Below, piece after piece: positions 1 to 8,721 of a stretch of DNA of 64,000 bases. Source of the stretch: Salipiger marinus (GTDB taxonomy: Bacteria; Pseudomonadota; Alphaproteobacteria; Rhodobacterales; Rhodobacteraceae); NCBI RefSeq assembly GCF_900100085.1, contig NZ_FNEJ01000009.1:124001-188000 (forward strand). Direction: 5' to 3'. The position numbers and the translations under genes were made by a program. Each line of letters opens with the position of its first letter. Position 1 is the first letter of the stretch. The notes under the pieces are model-generated. The model saw only the letters and a program-made list of their open reading frames with translations, had not been told where the DNA came from and did not search any database.

Positions 1-77
1 TGGGATCGACCGGCACCGCGCCGGACGGAAAGTTCCATCTCGGGCCGTGGCAGCCCGCGCTGGCAGTCAAGGTCTGA
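1..77 (+). CDS. C-terminal end of an unidentified protein (partial)
   Basis: Only the last 24 codons are in the window, ending HLGPWQPALAVKV and a TGA stop at 75-77. The next gene follows after 22 bases on the same strand, so the two are probably co-transcribed. Because that neighbour looks like an alpha-glucoside transporter ATPase, this could be the end of a glycosidase (AglA-like) or another sugar-utilisation protein. That is inference from position only; the fragment is too short to identify. Confidence 0.45.
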   Translation, partial: GSTGTAPDGKFHLGPWQPALAVKV

Positions 78-99
78 GGCAACAGGGGAGGGGACCGGC

Positions 100-1188
100 A
101 TGGCGACATTGAAGCTGACCGATGTGGGCAAGACCTATGGCGGCACCATCGAGGTGCTGCGCCACATCAATCTCGACATCAAGGCGGGAGAGCTGATCGT
201 CTTTGTCGGCCCCTCCGGCTGCGGCAAATCCACGCTGCTGCGTATGATCGCGGGGCTGGAACGCATCACGGCGGGCACGCTGGAAATCGGCGGGCAGGTG
301 GTCAATGACGTGCCGCCCGCGCAGCGCGGCATCGCCATGGTGTTCCAGAGCTATGCGCTCTATCCGCACATGACCGTGCGCGACAACATGGCCTTTGCCC
401 TGCAGATCGCCAAGAAATCGAAGCCAGAGATCGACACCGCGGTGGAACGCGCGGCGAAGATGCTGCAGCTGACCCCCTATCTGGACCGCCTGCCCAAGGC
501 GCTGTCCGGCGGGCAGCGGCAGCGGGTGGCGATCGGTCGCGCCATCGTGCGCGACCCGTCGGTGTTCCTGTTCGACGAGCCGCTGTCCAATCTGGATGCC
601 GCGCTGCGCGTGGCGACCCGGATCGAGATTGCCCAGCTCAAGGAACAGATGCCCGACCGGACGATGATCTACGTCACCCACGATCAGGTGGAGGCGATGA
701 CGCTCGCCTCCCGCATCGTGGTGCTGGCCAATAGGGGCATCGCGCAGGTGGGATCGCCGCTTGATCTTTACGAACGGCCCAACAGCGAATTTGTGGCGCA
801 GTTCATCGGATCCCCGGCGATGAACCTTGTGCCGGGCCGGATCACCGCCACCGGCCCCCGCACCACCGTCACGCTGGAAGACGGCGGCAGCGCGCTGTCG
901 GACGTGCCCAGCACCGAGGCTGACATGGGGCTTTTGGTGAATGTCGGCCTGCGCCCCGAGGATTGCATGATCACTGAAGGGCAGGGGGTGTTCACCGGCA
1001 CCGTCGCCCTGACCGAAGCCTTGGGCGAGGTCACGCTGCTGCATTTCGAACCGCAGGGCGAGGCACCCGCCTTCATCGCCAAGCTGCCCGGCATCCATCG
1101 CAACCTGCGCGGGCGGCAGGTGACACTGGCCTGCGATCCCGACAAGGTGCATCTGTTCCACGACGGCGGCTCGCTGCTGTATCGCTAG
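100..1188 (+). CDS. aglK: Sugar ABC transporter ATP-binding protein, AglK/UgpC type
   Basis: This is the cytoplasmic ATPase that powers a CUT1-family sugar importer. It is 362 residues, the usual size for MalK/UgpC/AglK proteins. Visible motifs are Walker [10 protein letters not shown] (37-45), Q-loop Q83, signature LSGGQ (135-139), Walker B VFLFDE (155-160) and switch His194, followed by the C-terminal TOBE regulatory domain from about residue 235. The stretch [19 protein letters not shown] and the [15 protein letters not shown] helix resemble AglK of alpha-glucoside systems more than generic UgpC. An AGGGGAGG run lies just upstream of the ATG. The permeases and binding protein would be left of the window. 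The substrate (alpha-glucosides) is inferred from family resemblance; assignment as a sugar ABC ATPase is firm. Confidence 0.85.
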   Translation: MATLKLTDVGKTYGGTIEVLRHINLDIKAGELIVFVGPSGCGKSTLLRMIAGLERITAGTLEIGGQVVNDVPPAQRGIAMVFQSYALYPHMTVRDNMAFALQIAKKSKPEIDTAVERAAKMLQLTPYLDRLPKALSGGQRQRVAIGRAIVRDPSVFLFDEPLSNLDAALRVATRIEIAQLKEQMPDRTMIYVTHDQVEAMTLASRIVVLANRGIAQVGSPLDLYERPNSEFVAQFIGSPAMNLVPGRITATGPRTTVTLEDGGSALSDVPSTEADMGLLVNVGLRPEDCMITEGQGVFTGTVALTEALGEVTLLHFEPQGEAPAFIAKLPGIHRNLRGRQVTLACDPDKVHLFHDGGSLLYR

Positions 1189-1318
1189 GCGGCGGCCCGG
1201 TCCGGGACAGCGAAGCGGCCCCGCCCTCTGGTCATGAGGCGGCGGCGGACCTATGTTATGCTGCCAATGCACAATGGATCGGTCTGCCATGGGCGGTCCG
1301 GGCGGGTGCCCGAAAAAA

Positions 1319-1333
1319 GTTCCGGCAATGTTC
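1319..1333 (+). promoter_or_regulatory. LexA (SOS) box upstream of uvrA
   Basis: The sequence GTTCCGGCAATGTTC is a perfect GTTC-N7-GTTC direct repeat, the known LexA operator form of alphaproteobacteria. It lies 67 bases upstream of the uvrA ATG, where repressor binding would block the promoter. lexA itself is at the other end of this window. Confidence 0.85.
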
Positions 1334-1400
1334 TCACTTTGCCATTGGCGCGCCCGGGTCTTTCGCCTATGTGTTAACCGTTCCGTCCTCCGAGGGTCTC

Positions 1401-4265
1401 ATGCCAGAGCTCAAGCAGATCGAAGTGCGCGGCGCGCGCGAGCATAATCTCAAGAACATCGACGTGGACATTCCCCGCGACGAGCTTGTGGTGATCACCG
1501 GCCTGTCGGGGTCGGGCAAGTCCAGCCTTGCCTTCGACACGATCTATGCCGAAGGCCAGCGCCGCTATGTGGAAAGCCTGTCCGCCTATGCGCGGCAGTT
1601 TCTCGACATGATGGAAAAGCCGGATGTGGACCACATCGCGGGCCTGTCCCCGGCGATTTCCATCGAACAGAAGACCACGTCGAAGAACCCGCGCTCCACC
1701 GTCGGCACGGTGACCGAAATTTACGACTACCTGCGCCTGCTCTTCGCCCGGGTCGGCACGCCCTACAGCCCCGCCACCGGCCTGCCCATCGAGGCGCAGC
1801 AGGTGCAGGACATGGTGGACCGGGTGATGACCCTGCCCGAAGGCACCCGCGGCTATCTGCTGGCCCCCATCGTGCGCGACCGCAAGGGCGAATACCGCAA
1901 GGAATTTCTGGAGCTGCGCAAGCAGGGCTTCCAGCGGGTCAAGGTGAACGGCGAATTCCACGATCTCGACACGCCGCCGACGCTCGACAAGAAATTCCGC
2001 CATGACATCGACGTGGTGGTGGACCGGATCGTGGTCCGCGACGGGCTGGAGACGCGGCTCGCCGACAGTTTCCGCACCGCGCTGGATCTGGCCTCCGGCA
2101 TCGCGATCCTTGAAACCGCGCCCAAGGAAGACGAGGCCGAGGCGGAGCGCATCACCTTCTCGGAAAACTTCGCCTGCCCGGTCTCGGGCTTCACCATTCC
2201 GGAAATCGAGCCGCGGCTCTTCTCCTTCAACGCCCCCTTCGGCGCCTGTCCCGACTGCGACGGGCTGGGGGTGGAGCTGTTCTTCGACCCGCAGCTGGTG
2301 GTGCCCGATGTCACGCTGAAGATCGGCGATGGCGCCATCGCCCCGTGGCGCAAGGGCAAGTCGCCCTATTTCACCCAGACCATCAGCTCGCTGGCCAAAC
2401 ATTACGGCTTCAAGACCACGGCCGCGTGGAAGGATCTGCCGCCACGGGTGCAGGACGTGTTCCTGCACGGGTCGGGCAAGGAAGAGATCGACTTCCGCTA
2501 TGACGAGGGCGGGCGCGTCTATCAGGTCTCGCGCATCTTCGAAGGCGTGGTTCCCAACATGGAACGCCGCTACCGCGAAACCGACAGCGCCTGGGTGCGC
2601 GAGGAGTTCGAGCGCTACCAGAACAACCGCCCCTGCGGCACCTGCCACGGCTACCGCCTGCGCCCCGAAGCGCTGGCGGTGAAGATCGGCAGCCTGCATA
2701 TCGGGCAGGTGGTGCAGATGTCGATCCGCGAGGCGCATGACTGGATCGAGACGGTGCCCGCCAGCCTCACCGGGCAGAAGAACGAGATCGCCCGCGCCAT
2801 CCTCAAGGAAATCCGCGAACGACTGGGCTTTCTCAACAATGTCGGCCTTGAATATCTGACCATGAGCCGCGCCGCAGGCACGCTTTCGGGCGGGGAAAGC
2901 CAGCGCATCCGGCTTGCCTCGCAGATCGGCTCAGGCCTGACCGGCGTGCTTTACGTGCTCGACGAACCCAGCATCGGCCTGCACCAGCGCGACAATGACC
3001 GGCTGATCGGCACGCTGAAATCCCTGCGCGATCAGGGCAATACCGTGATCGTCGTCGAACATGACGAAGACATGATCCGTCAGGCCGATTACGTGTTCGA
3101 CATCGGCCCCGGCGCGGGCGTGCATGGCGGGCGCGTGGTGGCCAAGGGCACCCCGGACGAGATCACCGCCGACCCTGCCAGCCTGACCGGGCAATATCTG
3201 GCGGGCACCCGCGAAATCGCCGTGCCCGCCACCCGGCGCAAGGGCAGCGGCAAGAAACTGACCGTGGTCAAGGCCAGCGGCAACAACCTGCACGACGTCA
3301 CCGCCGAATTTCCCTTGGGCAAATTCGTCTGCGTCACCGGCGTGTCGGGGGGCGGCAAATCCACCCTGACCATCGAAACGCTCTACAAGAACGCGGCGAT
3401 GCGGCTCAACGGCGCGCGCGAAACCCCCGCCCCCTGCGAGACGATCAAGGGGTTCGAACATCTCGACAAGGTCATCGACATCGACCAGCGCCCGATCGGG
3501 CGCACGCCGCGGTCGAACCCCGCCACCTATACCGGCGCCTTCACCCCGATCCGCGACTGGTTCGCGGGGCTCCCCGAGGCCAAGGCGCGCGGCTACAAGC
3601 CGGGCCGGTTCAGTTTCAACGTCAAGGGCGGGCGCTGCGAGGCCTGTCAGGGCGACGGGCTCATCAAGATCGAGATGCACTTCCTGCCCGATGTCTATGT
3701 CGAATGCGAAACCTGCAAGGGCAAGCGCTACAACCGCGAGACGCTGGAGATCCGCTTCAAGGGCAAATCCATCGCCGACGTGCTCGACATGACGGTGGAG
3801 GAGGCGCAGGAGTTCTTTCAGGCCGTGCCCTCCATCCGCGAAAAGATGGACGCGCTGATGCGGGTCGGGCTCAGCTATGTGAAGGTCGGCCAGCAGGCCA
3901 CCACCCTGTCGGGCGGCGAGGCGCAGCGCGTCAAGCTCAGCAAGGAACTGGCGCGGCGCTCCACCGGGCGCACGCTCTACATCCTCGACGAGCCGACCAC
4001 CGGCCTGCATTTCGAGGATGTGCGCAAGCTCTTGGAAGTGCTGCACGAACTGGTGGATCAGGGTAATTCGGTGGTGGTGATCGAACACAATCTCGATGTC
4101 ATCAAGACCGCCGACCACATCATCGACATCGGCCCCGAAGGCGGCGATGGCGGCGGCGAGATCGTGGCCACCGGCACCCCCGAACAGGTGGCCGAGGTCG
4201 AGGGCAGCCATACCGGCCGCTACCTCAAACCCATGCTGACCCAGAAAAAGGTGGCCGCGGAATAA
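1401..4265 (+). CDS. uvrA: Excinuclease ABC subunit A
   Basis: UvrA is the damage-sensing ATPase of nucleotide excision repair; it loads UvrB on distorted DNA. The protein is 954 residues, normal for the family. Two ABC modules are visible: Walker [10 protein letters not shown] (34-42) and GVSGGGKST (about 647), signatures [13 protein letters not shown] (about 490) and [13 protein letters not shown] (about 835), and Walker B pairs [14 protein letters not shown] and [14 protein letters not shown]. Cys pairs [20 protein letters not shown] and CETCKG form the zinc modules. The ATG at 1401, preceded by a GAGG stretch, gives the family start [17 protein letters not shown]; an in-frame GTG at 1371 would add ten unconserved residues. 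An SOS box at 1319-1333 indicates LexA control. It stands alone, convergent with the thioesterase gene. Confidence 0.98.
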   Translation: MPELKQIEVRGAREHNLKNIDVDIPRDELVVITGLSGSGKSSLAFDTIYAEGQRRYVESLSAYARQFLDMMEKPDVDHIAGLSPAISIEQKTTSKNPRSTVGTVTEIYDYLRLLFARVGTPYSPATGLPIEAQQVQDMVDRVMTLPEGTRGYLLAPIVRDRKGEYRKEFLELRKQGFQRVKVNGEFHDLDTPPTLDKKFRHDIDVVVDRIVVRDGLETRLADSFRTALDLASGIAILETAPKEDEAEAERITFSENFACPVSGFTIPEIEPRLFSFNAPFGACPDCDGLGVELFFDPQLVVPDVTLKIGDGAIAPWRKGKSPYFTQTISSLAKHYGFKTTAAWKDLPPRVQDVFLHGSGKEEIDFRYDEGGRVYQVSRIFEGVVPNMERRYRETDSAWVREEFERYQNNRPCGTCHGYRLRPEALAVKIGSLHIGQVVQMSIREAHDWIETVPASLTGQKNEIARAILKEIRERLGFLNNVGLEYLTMSRAAGTLSGGESQRIRLASQIGSGLTGVLYVLDEPSIGLHQRDNDRLIGTLKSLRDQGNTVIVVEHDEDMIRQADYVFDIGPGAGVHGGRVVAKGTPDEITADPASLTGQYLAGTREIAVPATRRKGSGKKLTVVKASGNNLHDVTAEFPLGKFVCVTGVSGGGKSTLTIETLYKNAAMRLNGARETPAPCETIKGFEHLDKVIDIDQRPIGRTPRSNPATYTGAFTPIRDWFAGLPEAKARGYKPGRFSFNVKGGRCEACQGDGLIKIEMHFLPDVYVECETCKGKRYNRETLEIRFKGKSIADVLDMTVEEAQEFFQAVPSIREKMDALMRVGLSYVKVGQQATTLSGGEAQRVKLSKELARRSTGRTLYILDEPTTGLHFEDVRKLLEVLHELVDQGNSVVVIEHNLDVIKTADHIIDIGPEGGDGGGEIVATGTPEQVAEVEGSHTGRYLKPMLTQKKVAAE

Positions 4266-4312
4266 CGCGGCCCCTCCGCCCCGGGGCGCCACACGGACCC
4301 GCGCCCGCTTCC

Positions 4313-4348
4313 GCGCGGGCCGGCGCCCCGCCGCGCCCCGGCCCGCGC
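4313..4348. terminator. GC-rich hairpin between convergent uvrA and the thioesterase gene
   Basis: GCGCGGGCCGG (4313-4323) pairs perfectly with CCGGCCCGCGC (4338-4348) around a 14-base loop. It lies between two convergent genes and could stop transcription from both sides, though no T-tract follows, so intrinsic termination is uncertain. Confidence 0.5.
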
Positions 4349-4371
4349 GCCGCCCAGCAGCTTCTTCTTGG

Positions 4372-4422
4372 CCAAAATATCCCGGGGGAGTCGCCGCAGG
4401 CGACGGGGGCAGAGCCCCCTTC
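4372..4422 (+). repeat. Dispersed double-hairpin repeat, copy 1
   Basis: Starts CCAAAATATCCCGGGGGAG, then a variable hairpin (GTCGCC / GGCGAC), then the constant hairpin GGGGGC AGA GCCCCC. Copies with the same plan lie near 25.57, 28.83, 40.97, 45.25 and 52.82 kb. Here it sits between convergent uvrA and the thioesterase gene. Confidence 0.85.
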
Positions 4423-4451
4423 TTTCTCCCCGCCCGACGGCAGCACAGCCC

Positions 4452-4877
4452 TTACCGCCGCGCGGGCGGGATGGCATAGGTCAGCGAGGCATGGGCCACC
4501 ACCTCGGCGCTGCCTTCCGAGTAAAGCAGCACATCGGTCACGCTCAGGCTGCGGCCCAGCTTCAGCACCCGCGCCTCGGCCAGCACATCCGCGCCGGAGA
4601 CGGGCTTGCGCATGAAATCGATGGAGCAATGGGTGGTCACCGCCAGCGCCTGCGGCCCGATCCGGGCCAGCGTCGCCACATAGGCCGCCACATCGGCCAG
4701 CGCGAACATCGACGGTCCCGACACCGTGCCGCCGGGGCGCAGGTGGCGCTCGTCGGTCAGCAGGCGCATCACCAGCAGGGACTCGTCCATGCGGTCGATG
4801 GCAAAAAGCCCGGTGACCTGCGGAAACTCCTCTTTCAGGAACGCGTCGATCTGCTCTGCCGTCATCACCAGCGCCAT
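4452..4877 (-). CDS. PaaI-family hotdog thioesterase
   Basis: A 141-residue single hotdog-fold protein of the PaaI/YdiI group, cytoplasmic acyl-CoA thioesterases that release CoA from aromatic or medium-chain acyl-CoAs. Family marks are the HLRPGGTVSGPSMFALADVAAY helix, where G and D residues line the active site, and the following strand VTTHCSIDFMRKP. It is divergent from a crotonase gene with only 56 bases between start codons, so the pair may share a promoter region and substrate class. The actual substrate cannot be read from sequence. Confidence 0.85.
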   Translation of the reverse strand: MALVMTAEQIDAFLKEEFPQVTGLFAIDRMDESLLVMRLLTDERHLRPGGTVSGPSMFALADVAAYVATLARIGPQALAVTTHCSIDFMRKPVSGADVLAEARVLKLGRSLSVTDVLLYSEGSAEVVAHASLTYAIPPARR

Positions 4878-4933
4878 GCTTTTCTCCTCTTGGTGCCCGC
4901 GCTACGCTTCCCGACAGGGATGAGGAGGACAAG

Positions 4934-5719
4934 ATGAAACTTCTGGAACGTCACGATACCGGGGCTGTGGCACGGCTCTGCCTGAATGCGCCCGACCGGC
5001 TGAACGCGCTGTCCGATGCCATGCTGGCGGCGCTGCAGGACCAGCTTGATGCGCTGGCGCAGGACCGCGACATCCGCGTGGTGGTGATCTCTGGCGCGGG
5101 GCGGGCCTTCTGCGCGGGCCATGACCTGCGCGAGATGCAGGCGGCGCGGCAGGCGGCGGATGGCGGGGCGGCGGCTTTTGCGGATCTCTTTGCCCGCTGC
5201 GCACGGGTGATGACCGGGATCACCACGCTGCCGCAGGTGGTGATCGCGCAGGTCCATGGCATCGCCACGGCGGCGGGCTGCCAGCTGGTGGCCAGCTGCG
5301 ACATGGCGGTGGCCGCCGAAGGCACGCGGTTCGGCGTCAATGGCGTGAATATCGGCCTCTTCTGTTCTACGCCCATGGTGGCGCTGACCCGCAACATCCC
5401 GCGCAAGGCCGCGTTCGAGATGCTGACCACGGGCCGCCTGATCGAGGCGCCCGAGGCGCAGGCGCTTGGTCTGGTCAACCGTGTGGTCCCACCTGACGCG
5501 CTGGCGGCAGAGACCTTGGCGCTGGCACAGACCGTGGCGGCCAAGCTGGGGGCGGCGGTGAGGATCGGCAAGAGCGCGTTTTACGCGCAGGCCGACCTGC
5601 CGCTGGATCAGGCCTATGCCCATGCGGGCGCGGTGATGGCGGAGAACATGTCATGGCGCGACACCGAGGAGGGCATCGCCGCTTTTCTGGAAAAACGCAG
5701 GCCGGACTGGCAGGGCTGA
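4934..5719 (+). CDS. Enoyl-CoA hydratase/isomerase family protein (ECHDC3-like)
   Basis: A 261-residue crotonase-fold protein acting on acyl-CoA thioesters. The oxyanion-hole segments are visible as GRAFCAGHDLREM (about 56-68) and HGIATAAGCQLVASCDMA (about 97-114). The two catalytic glutamates of classical enoyl-CoA hydratase are not evident: the second region reads VNIGLFCSTPMVAL instead of the usual PE...GGTQ motif, as in the ECHDC3 group. Hydratase activity is therefore doubtful, and a hydrolase, isomerase or non-catalytic role is possible. AGGAGG lies upstream of the ATG. It is divergent from the PaaI-like thioesterase. Confidence 0.85.
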   Translation: MKLLERHDTGAVARLCLNAPDRLNALSDAMLAALQDQLDALAQDRDIRVVVISGAGRAFCAGHDLREMQAARQAADGGAAAFADLFARCARVMTGITTLPQVVIAQVHGIATAAGCQLVASCDMAVAAEGTRFGVNGVNIGLFCSTPMVALTRNIPRKAAFEMLTTGRLIEAPEAQALGLVNRVVPPDALAAETLALAQTVAAKLGAAVRIGKSAFYAQADLPLDQAYAHAGAVMAENMSWRDTEEGIAAFLEKRRPDWQG

Positions 5720-5828
5720 GCTGCGGGATCCGGCGGGTTTCCGCCGCCGTTCCCCGGTGTGGCGGAGCCAAGCGACGGGATCGTGCGTTGATGCCGTGGT
5801 ATCTGCACCAGATCAAAAGGACTAACCC

Positions 5829-6212
5829 ATGGCCCGCTTCCTGACCCTGACCGCCCTTGCCGCCAGCCTGTGCCTGCCGCTTGCCGCAGAGGCGGCGCCG
5901 CGCGGATGCCCGCCGGGCCTTGCCAAGAAATCGGCGGACTGCACGCCTCCGGGCCTTGCCAAGAAGGGCCATGGCGACCGGGATGCAAAACACCGTCACG
6001 ATCACGACCGCGACCGCGATGACCATCACACGCATCGCTACGACCGGGGCGACCGCATCCGCGACGGCTATGTGGTGATCCGCGATCCCCGCCGCTACCA
6101 GCTGGACCCCGGCCAGACCTATTACCGCGTGGGCGACAGCGTCTACCGGGTCGACCGCGAAACCGGGCAGGTGCTGGACCTGATGGGCGCCATCGCGGGC
6201 GCGCTGAACTGA
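5829..6212 (+). CDS. Secreted His/Asp-rich protein with RcnB-like C-terminus
   Basis: A 127-residue protein with a clear Sec signal peptide (hydrophobic LTLTALAASLCLPLAAEA, cleavage near residue 22). The mature part begins with a tandem repeat, CPPGLAKKSAD and CTPPGLAKK, carrying two Cys. A strongly charged His/Asp/Arg stretch follows (about 48-76, for example HRHDHDRDRDDHHTHR), which may bind metal. The end (about 80-124) resembles the RcnB-type periplasmic domain: DPGQTYYRVGDSVYRVDRETGQVLDL. RcnB of E. coli affects nickel/cobalt homeostasis, but many alphaproteobacterial members have no known role. No metal transporter is adjacent. The function is unknown. Confidence 0.75.
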   Translation: MARFLTLTALAASLCLPLAAEAAPRGCPPGLAKKSADCTPPGLAKKGHGDRDAKHRHDHDRDRDDHHTHRYDRGDRIRDGYVVIRDPRRYQLDPGQTYYRVGDSVYRVDRETGQVLDLMGAIAGALN

Positions 6213-6302
6213 TCGGTGCCGCGCCGCCCCCCTCCTTTTGTCGCACTTCTGCGGCTTCGGGGGCGGCGCTACGCTCGTCGCAGACCACATGGGGAGGAGA
6301 CC

Positions 6303-7277
6303 ATGGCGTTCATGCGACGGATCGGCGGGGCCGGGGCCATGGTGCTGCTCTGGTCCGGCATGGCACTGGCGGATCTGCCGGTGCTGCGGGCGGCGGTGCT
6401 GGAACAGGGCACCGTCAGCTGGGAACTGGATGTCATCAAGACCAACGGATTTGACACGCAGGCCGGGTTCGACCTGCAGGTGATGGGGGTTGCGGGCAAT
6501 TCCGCCGCCCAGATCGCCTTTCAGGGCGGCGAGGCCGACGTGATCGTGTCGGACTGGCTCTGGGTCGCGCGGCAGCGCGCCTCGGGGCGGGATTACGTCT
6601 TTGTGCCCTATTCCCGCGCGGTGGGATCGGTGATGGTGCCCGGCGACAGCCCGGCGCAGACCATTGCCGACCTGAAAGGCGGCAAGATCGGCATCGCGGG
6701 CGGACCGCTCGACAAATCATGGCTGATCCTGCGCGCCTATGCGGCGCAGGTGGCCGACATGGATCTGGTCACGGAGACCGAACAGGTCTTTGGCGCGCCG
6801 CCGCTGATCTATCAGACCGCGCTGCAGGGCGAGCTGGATGGCGCCATCAACTTCTGGCATTTTCTCGCGAAGATGGAGGCCGGCGGCATGCGACCGCTGG
6901 TCACCGTGTCGGAGGCGGCAGAGGCGCTGGGGCTCGATCCCGACACGCCGCTTCTGGGCTATGTGCTGAAGGGCGAGATGCTGCGCGCCCATCCCGAACT
7001 GGCGGAAGGGGTGGCGCAGGCCTCGCAGGCGGCCAAGGCGCTGCTGGCCACAGATGCGGCGGAATGGGACCGCATCCGCCCGATGATGAACGCCGGAAAT
7101 GACGCGGAATTTGCGGCGCTCAAGGCCGGGTTTCTGGAAGGCACGCCCGGCACCGGTCCGGTGGATGAGGCGGCGGCGGGCCGGATGCTGGCGCTGATGG
7201 CGGATCTGGGCGGCGAAGAGCTGGTGGGACCGCTGACCGGCCTGCCCGAGGGCGTCTTCGTCCAGCCCGGCTCGTGA
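6303..7277 (+). CDS. NitT/TauT/SsuA-type ABC substrate-binding protein
   Basis: A 324-residue periplasmic binding protein with a signal peptide (MAFMRRIGGAGAMVLLWSGMALA). The fold signs of the NMT1/SsuA group are present: LPVLRAAVLEQGTVSWELDVI at the N-terminus, GGEADVIVSDWLWVA and DLKGGKIGIAGGPLDKSW. The start at 6303 follows GGGGAGGAGA; upstream in-frame codons lack a signal sequence. It is one base from the next gene, an ATPase, so they are co-transcribed. The canonical SsuC/TauC-type permease that should complete the importer is absent from the window. The ligand is unknown: the family covers nitrate, sulfonates, pyrimidine precursors and aromatic acids. Confidence 0.85.
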   Translation: MAFMRRIGGAGAMVLLWSGMALADLPVLRAAVLEQGTVSWELDVIKTNGFDTQAGFDLQVMGVAGNSAAQIAFQGGEADVIVSDWLWVARQRASGRDYVFVPYSRAVGSVMVPGDSPAQTIADLKGGKIGIAGGPLDKSWLILRAYAAQVADMDLVTETEQVFGAPPLIYQTALQGELDGAINFWHFLAKMEAGGMRPLVTVSEAAEALGLDPDTPLLGYVLKGEMLRAHPELAEGVAQASQAAKALLATDAAEWDRIRPMMNAGNDAEFAALKAGFLEGTPGTGPVDEAAAGRMLALMADLGGEELVGPLTGLPEGVFVQPGS

Positions 7278-7278
7278 C

Positions 7279-7920
7279 ATGGCGCAGCTGCGGCTGGTGA
7301 GCGGGGCGCGCGACAGCGGGCCGCCGCTGGTGGCGCGGCTGCGGCTCGACGGGCTGTCTTTTGGCGGACGCGCGGTGCTGGGGCCGGTCACGCTGGATCT
7401 GCGGCAGGGCGAGACGGTGGCGCTGACCGGGCCCTCGGGGGCGGGCAAGACCACGCTGCTGCGCAGTCTGGCCGGGCTTGAACCGCGGTTCAGGGGCGAG
7501 CGTGTCGTGCCCGACCGGCTGGCGATGGTGTTTCAGGAACCGACCCTGCTGCCATGGCGCAGTCTGCGCGACAATCTGATGATTCCGCTGCGAATCTCCC
7601 GCGACAGTGCCGAGGCGGCGCTGGCCGAGGTGGGGCTGGGCGGGCGCGGCGACACATGGCCCCGGCAGCTGTCGCTGGGCCAGCAGCGCCGCCTGTCGCT
7701 GGCGCGCGGCTTTGCGGCGGAGCCGGAGCTGCTGCTGATGGACGAACCCTTCGTGTCGCTGGACCCGGCCTTGGCCGACGAGATGATGACCCTGTTCGAG
7801 ACCCTGCGCGCCCGCCGCCGCGTCACCACGCTGATCGTCACCCATGTGCAGGCCGAGGCGCGGCGCCTTGCCACCCGCATCCTGCGGCTGGAGGGCAGCC
7901 CGGCGCGGCTGGTGGGCTAG
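7279..7920 (+). CDS. ABC transporter ATP-binding protein, partner of the adjacent binding protein
   Basis: A compact 213-residue nucleotide-binding protein. Walker A is GPSGAGKTT (about 54-62), the Q-loop is MVFQEPTLLPW, the signature is slightly altered to LSLGQQRRLSLAR, Walker B is LLLMDEPF and the switch His is in VTHVQAEA. The FQEPTLLPW string is typical of the SsuB/TauB/NrtD group and fits the binding protein encoded one base upstream. It ends 3 bases before the stop of a convergent ABC-2 permease gene. No integral membrane component lies in the same transcription unit. Confidence 0.85.
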   Translation: MAQLRLVSGARDSGPPLVARLRLDGLSFGGRAVLGPVTLDLRQGETVALTGPSGAGKTTLLRSLAGLEPRFRGERVVPDRLAMVFQEPTLLPWRSLRDNLMIPLRISRDSAEAALAEVGLGGRGDTWPRQLSLGQQRRLSLARGFAAEPELLLMDEPFVSLDPALADEMMTLFETLRARRRVTTLIVTHVQAEARRLATRILRLEGSPARLVG

Positions 7921-7923
7921 GGC

Positions 7924-8721
7924 TCAGCCCTTGCGCCGCACCAGACCGCGTGCCGGATCATAGCCCCAGAGCGCCAGCGCCATGAACACCAGTGCCGTCA
8001 GCAGCACCCAGCCAAGCGCTGCGAGGTTCAGCTGCAGATACAGCGCGAAGCGGATCAGTTCGACCACATGGGTAAACGGGTTTACCGCGCAGATGTCGCG
8101 CAGCAGCGGCGAGGATTCCGCCATCTTCCACAGCGGGTAAAGCGCCGAGCTGAGGAAGAACATCGGGAAGATCACGAAATTCATGACACCCGCAAAATTC
8201 TCCAGCTGCTTGATGAAGGAGGACAGCGCCAGCCCCAGCGCGCCCAGCATCAGCCCGCCGATCAGCAGCGCGGGCAGCACCGCCACATAGCCCCAGAGCG
8301 GCAGCACGATGCCAAAGGCGGCGGCTACGGCCAGAAAGGCCAGCACCTGCAGGATGGAGATGAAGGAGGCCCCGCACAGCTTTGAAAACAGCAGGAACCA
8401 GCGCGGCAACGGCGCGGTGAGCAGAAGCCGCATTGACCCCATCTCGCGGTCATAGACAAGGCTCAGCGAGCTTTGCATGCCGTTGAACAGCAGGATCATG
8501 CCGCAGAGACCGGGGATGATGTAGGTCTCGTAGGTGATGTAGGTCTGGTAGGGCGGGATGATCGACAGGCCAAGCGCGGCGCGGAACCCCGCCGCAAAGA
8601 CCAGCAGCCAGACCAGCGGGCGCACCAGCGCGGCCAGAAAGCGTTCGCGCTGGTGGACAAAACGCAGCGCCTCGCGGGCGGTGATGGCGCGAAAGGCGAT
8701 GAGCCACGGACGCAGGCTCAT
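7924..8721 (-). CDS. ABC-2 type permease (PedC-like)
   Basis: A 265-residue inner membrane protein of the ABC-2 exporter class with about six membrane segments and the family motifs YIIPGLCGMILLFNGMQSSL and a MNFVIFPMFFLSSALYPLW stretch. The cytoplasmic REMGSMRLLLTAPLPR motif precedes the third segment. It overlaps the upstream ATPase gene by 4 bases (ATGA), so the two form an exporter. Proteins of this kind occur in clusters for PQQ-dependent alcohol oxidation (PedC family). No PQQ enzyme lies in this window, so that link is inferred. The cargo is unknown. Confidence 0.85.
   Translation of the reverse strand: MSLRPWLIAFRAITAREALRFVHQRERFLAALVRPLVWLLVFAAGFRAALGLSIIPPYQTYITYETYIIPGLCGMILLFNGMQSSLSLVYDREMGSMRLLLTAPLPRWFLLFSKLCGASFISILQVLAFLAVAAAFGIVLPLWGYVAVLPALLIGGLMLGALGLALSSFIKQLENFAGVMNFVIFPMFFLSSALYPLWKMAESSPLLRDICAVNPFTHVVELIRFALYLQLNLAALGWVLLTALVFMALALWGYDPARGLVRRKG

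Noticed and set aside
1374-2738. 454-codon minus-strand frame opposite uvrA
   Set aside because: It is a shadow of uvrA codon bias; no domain and no ribosome site.
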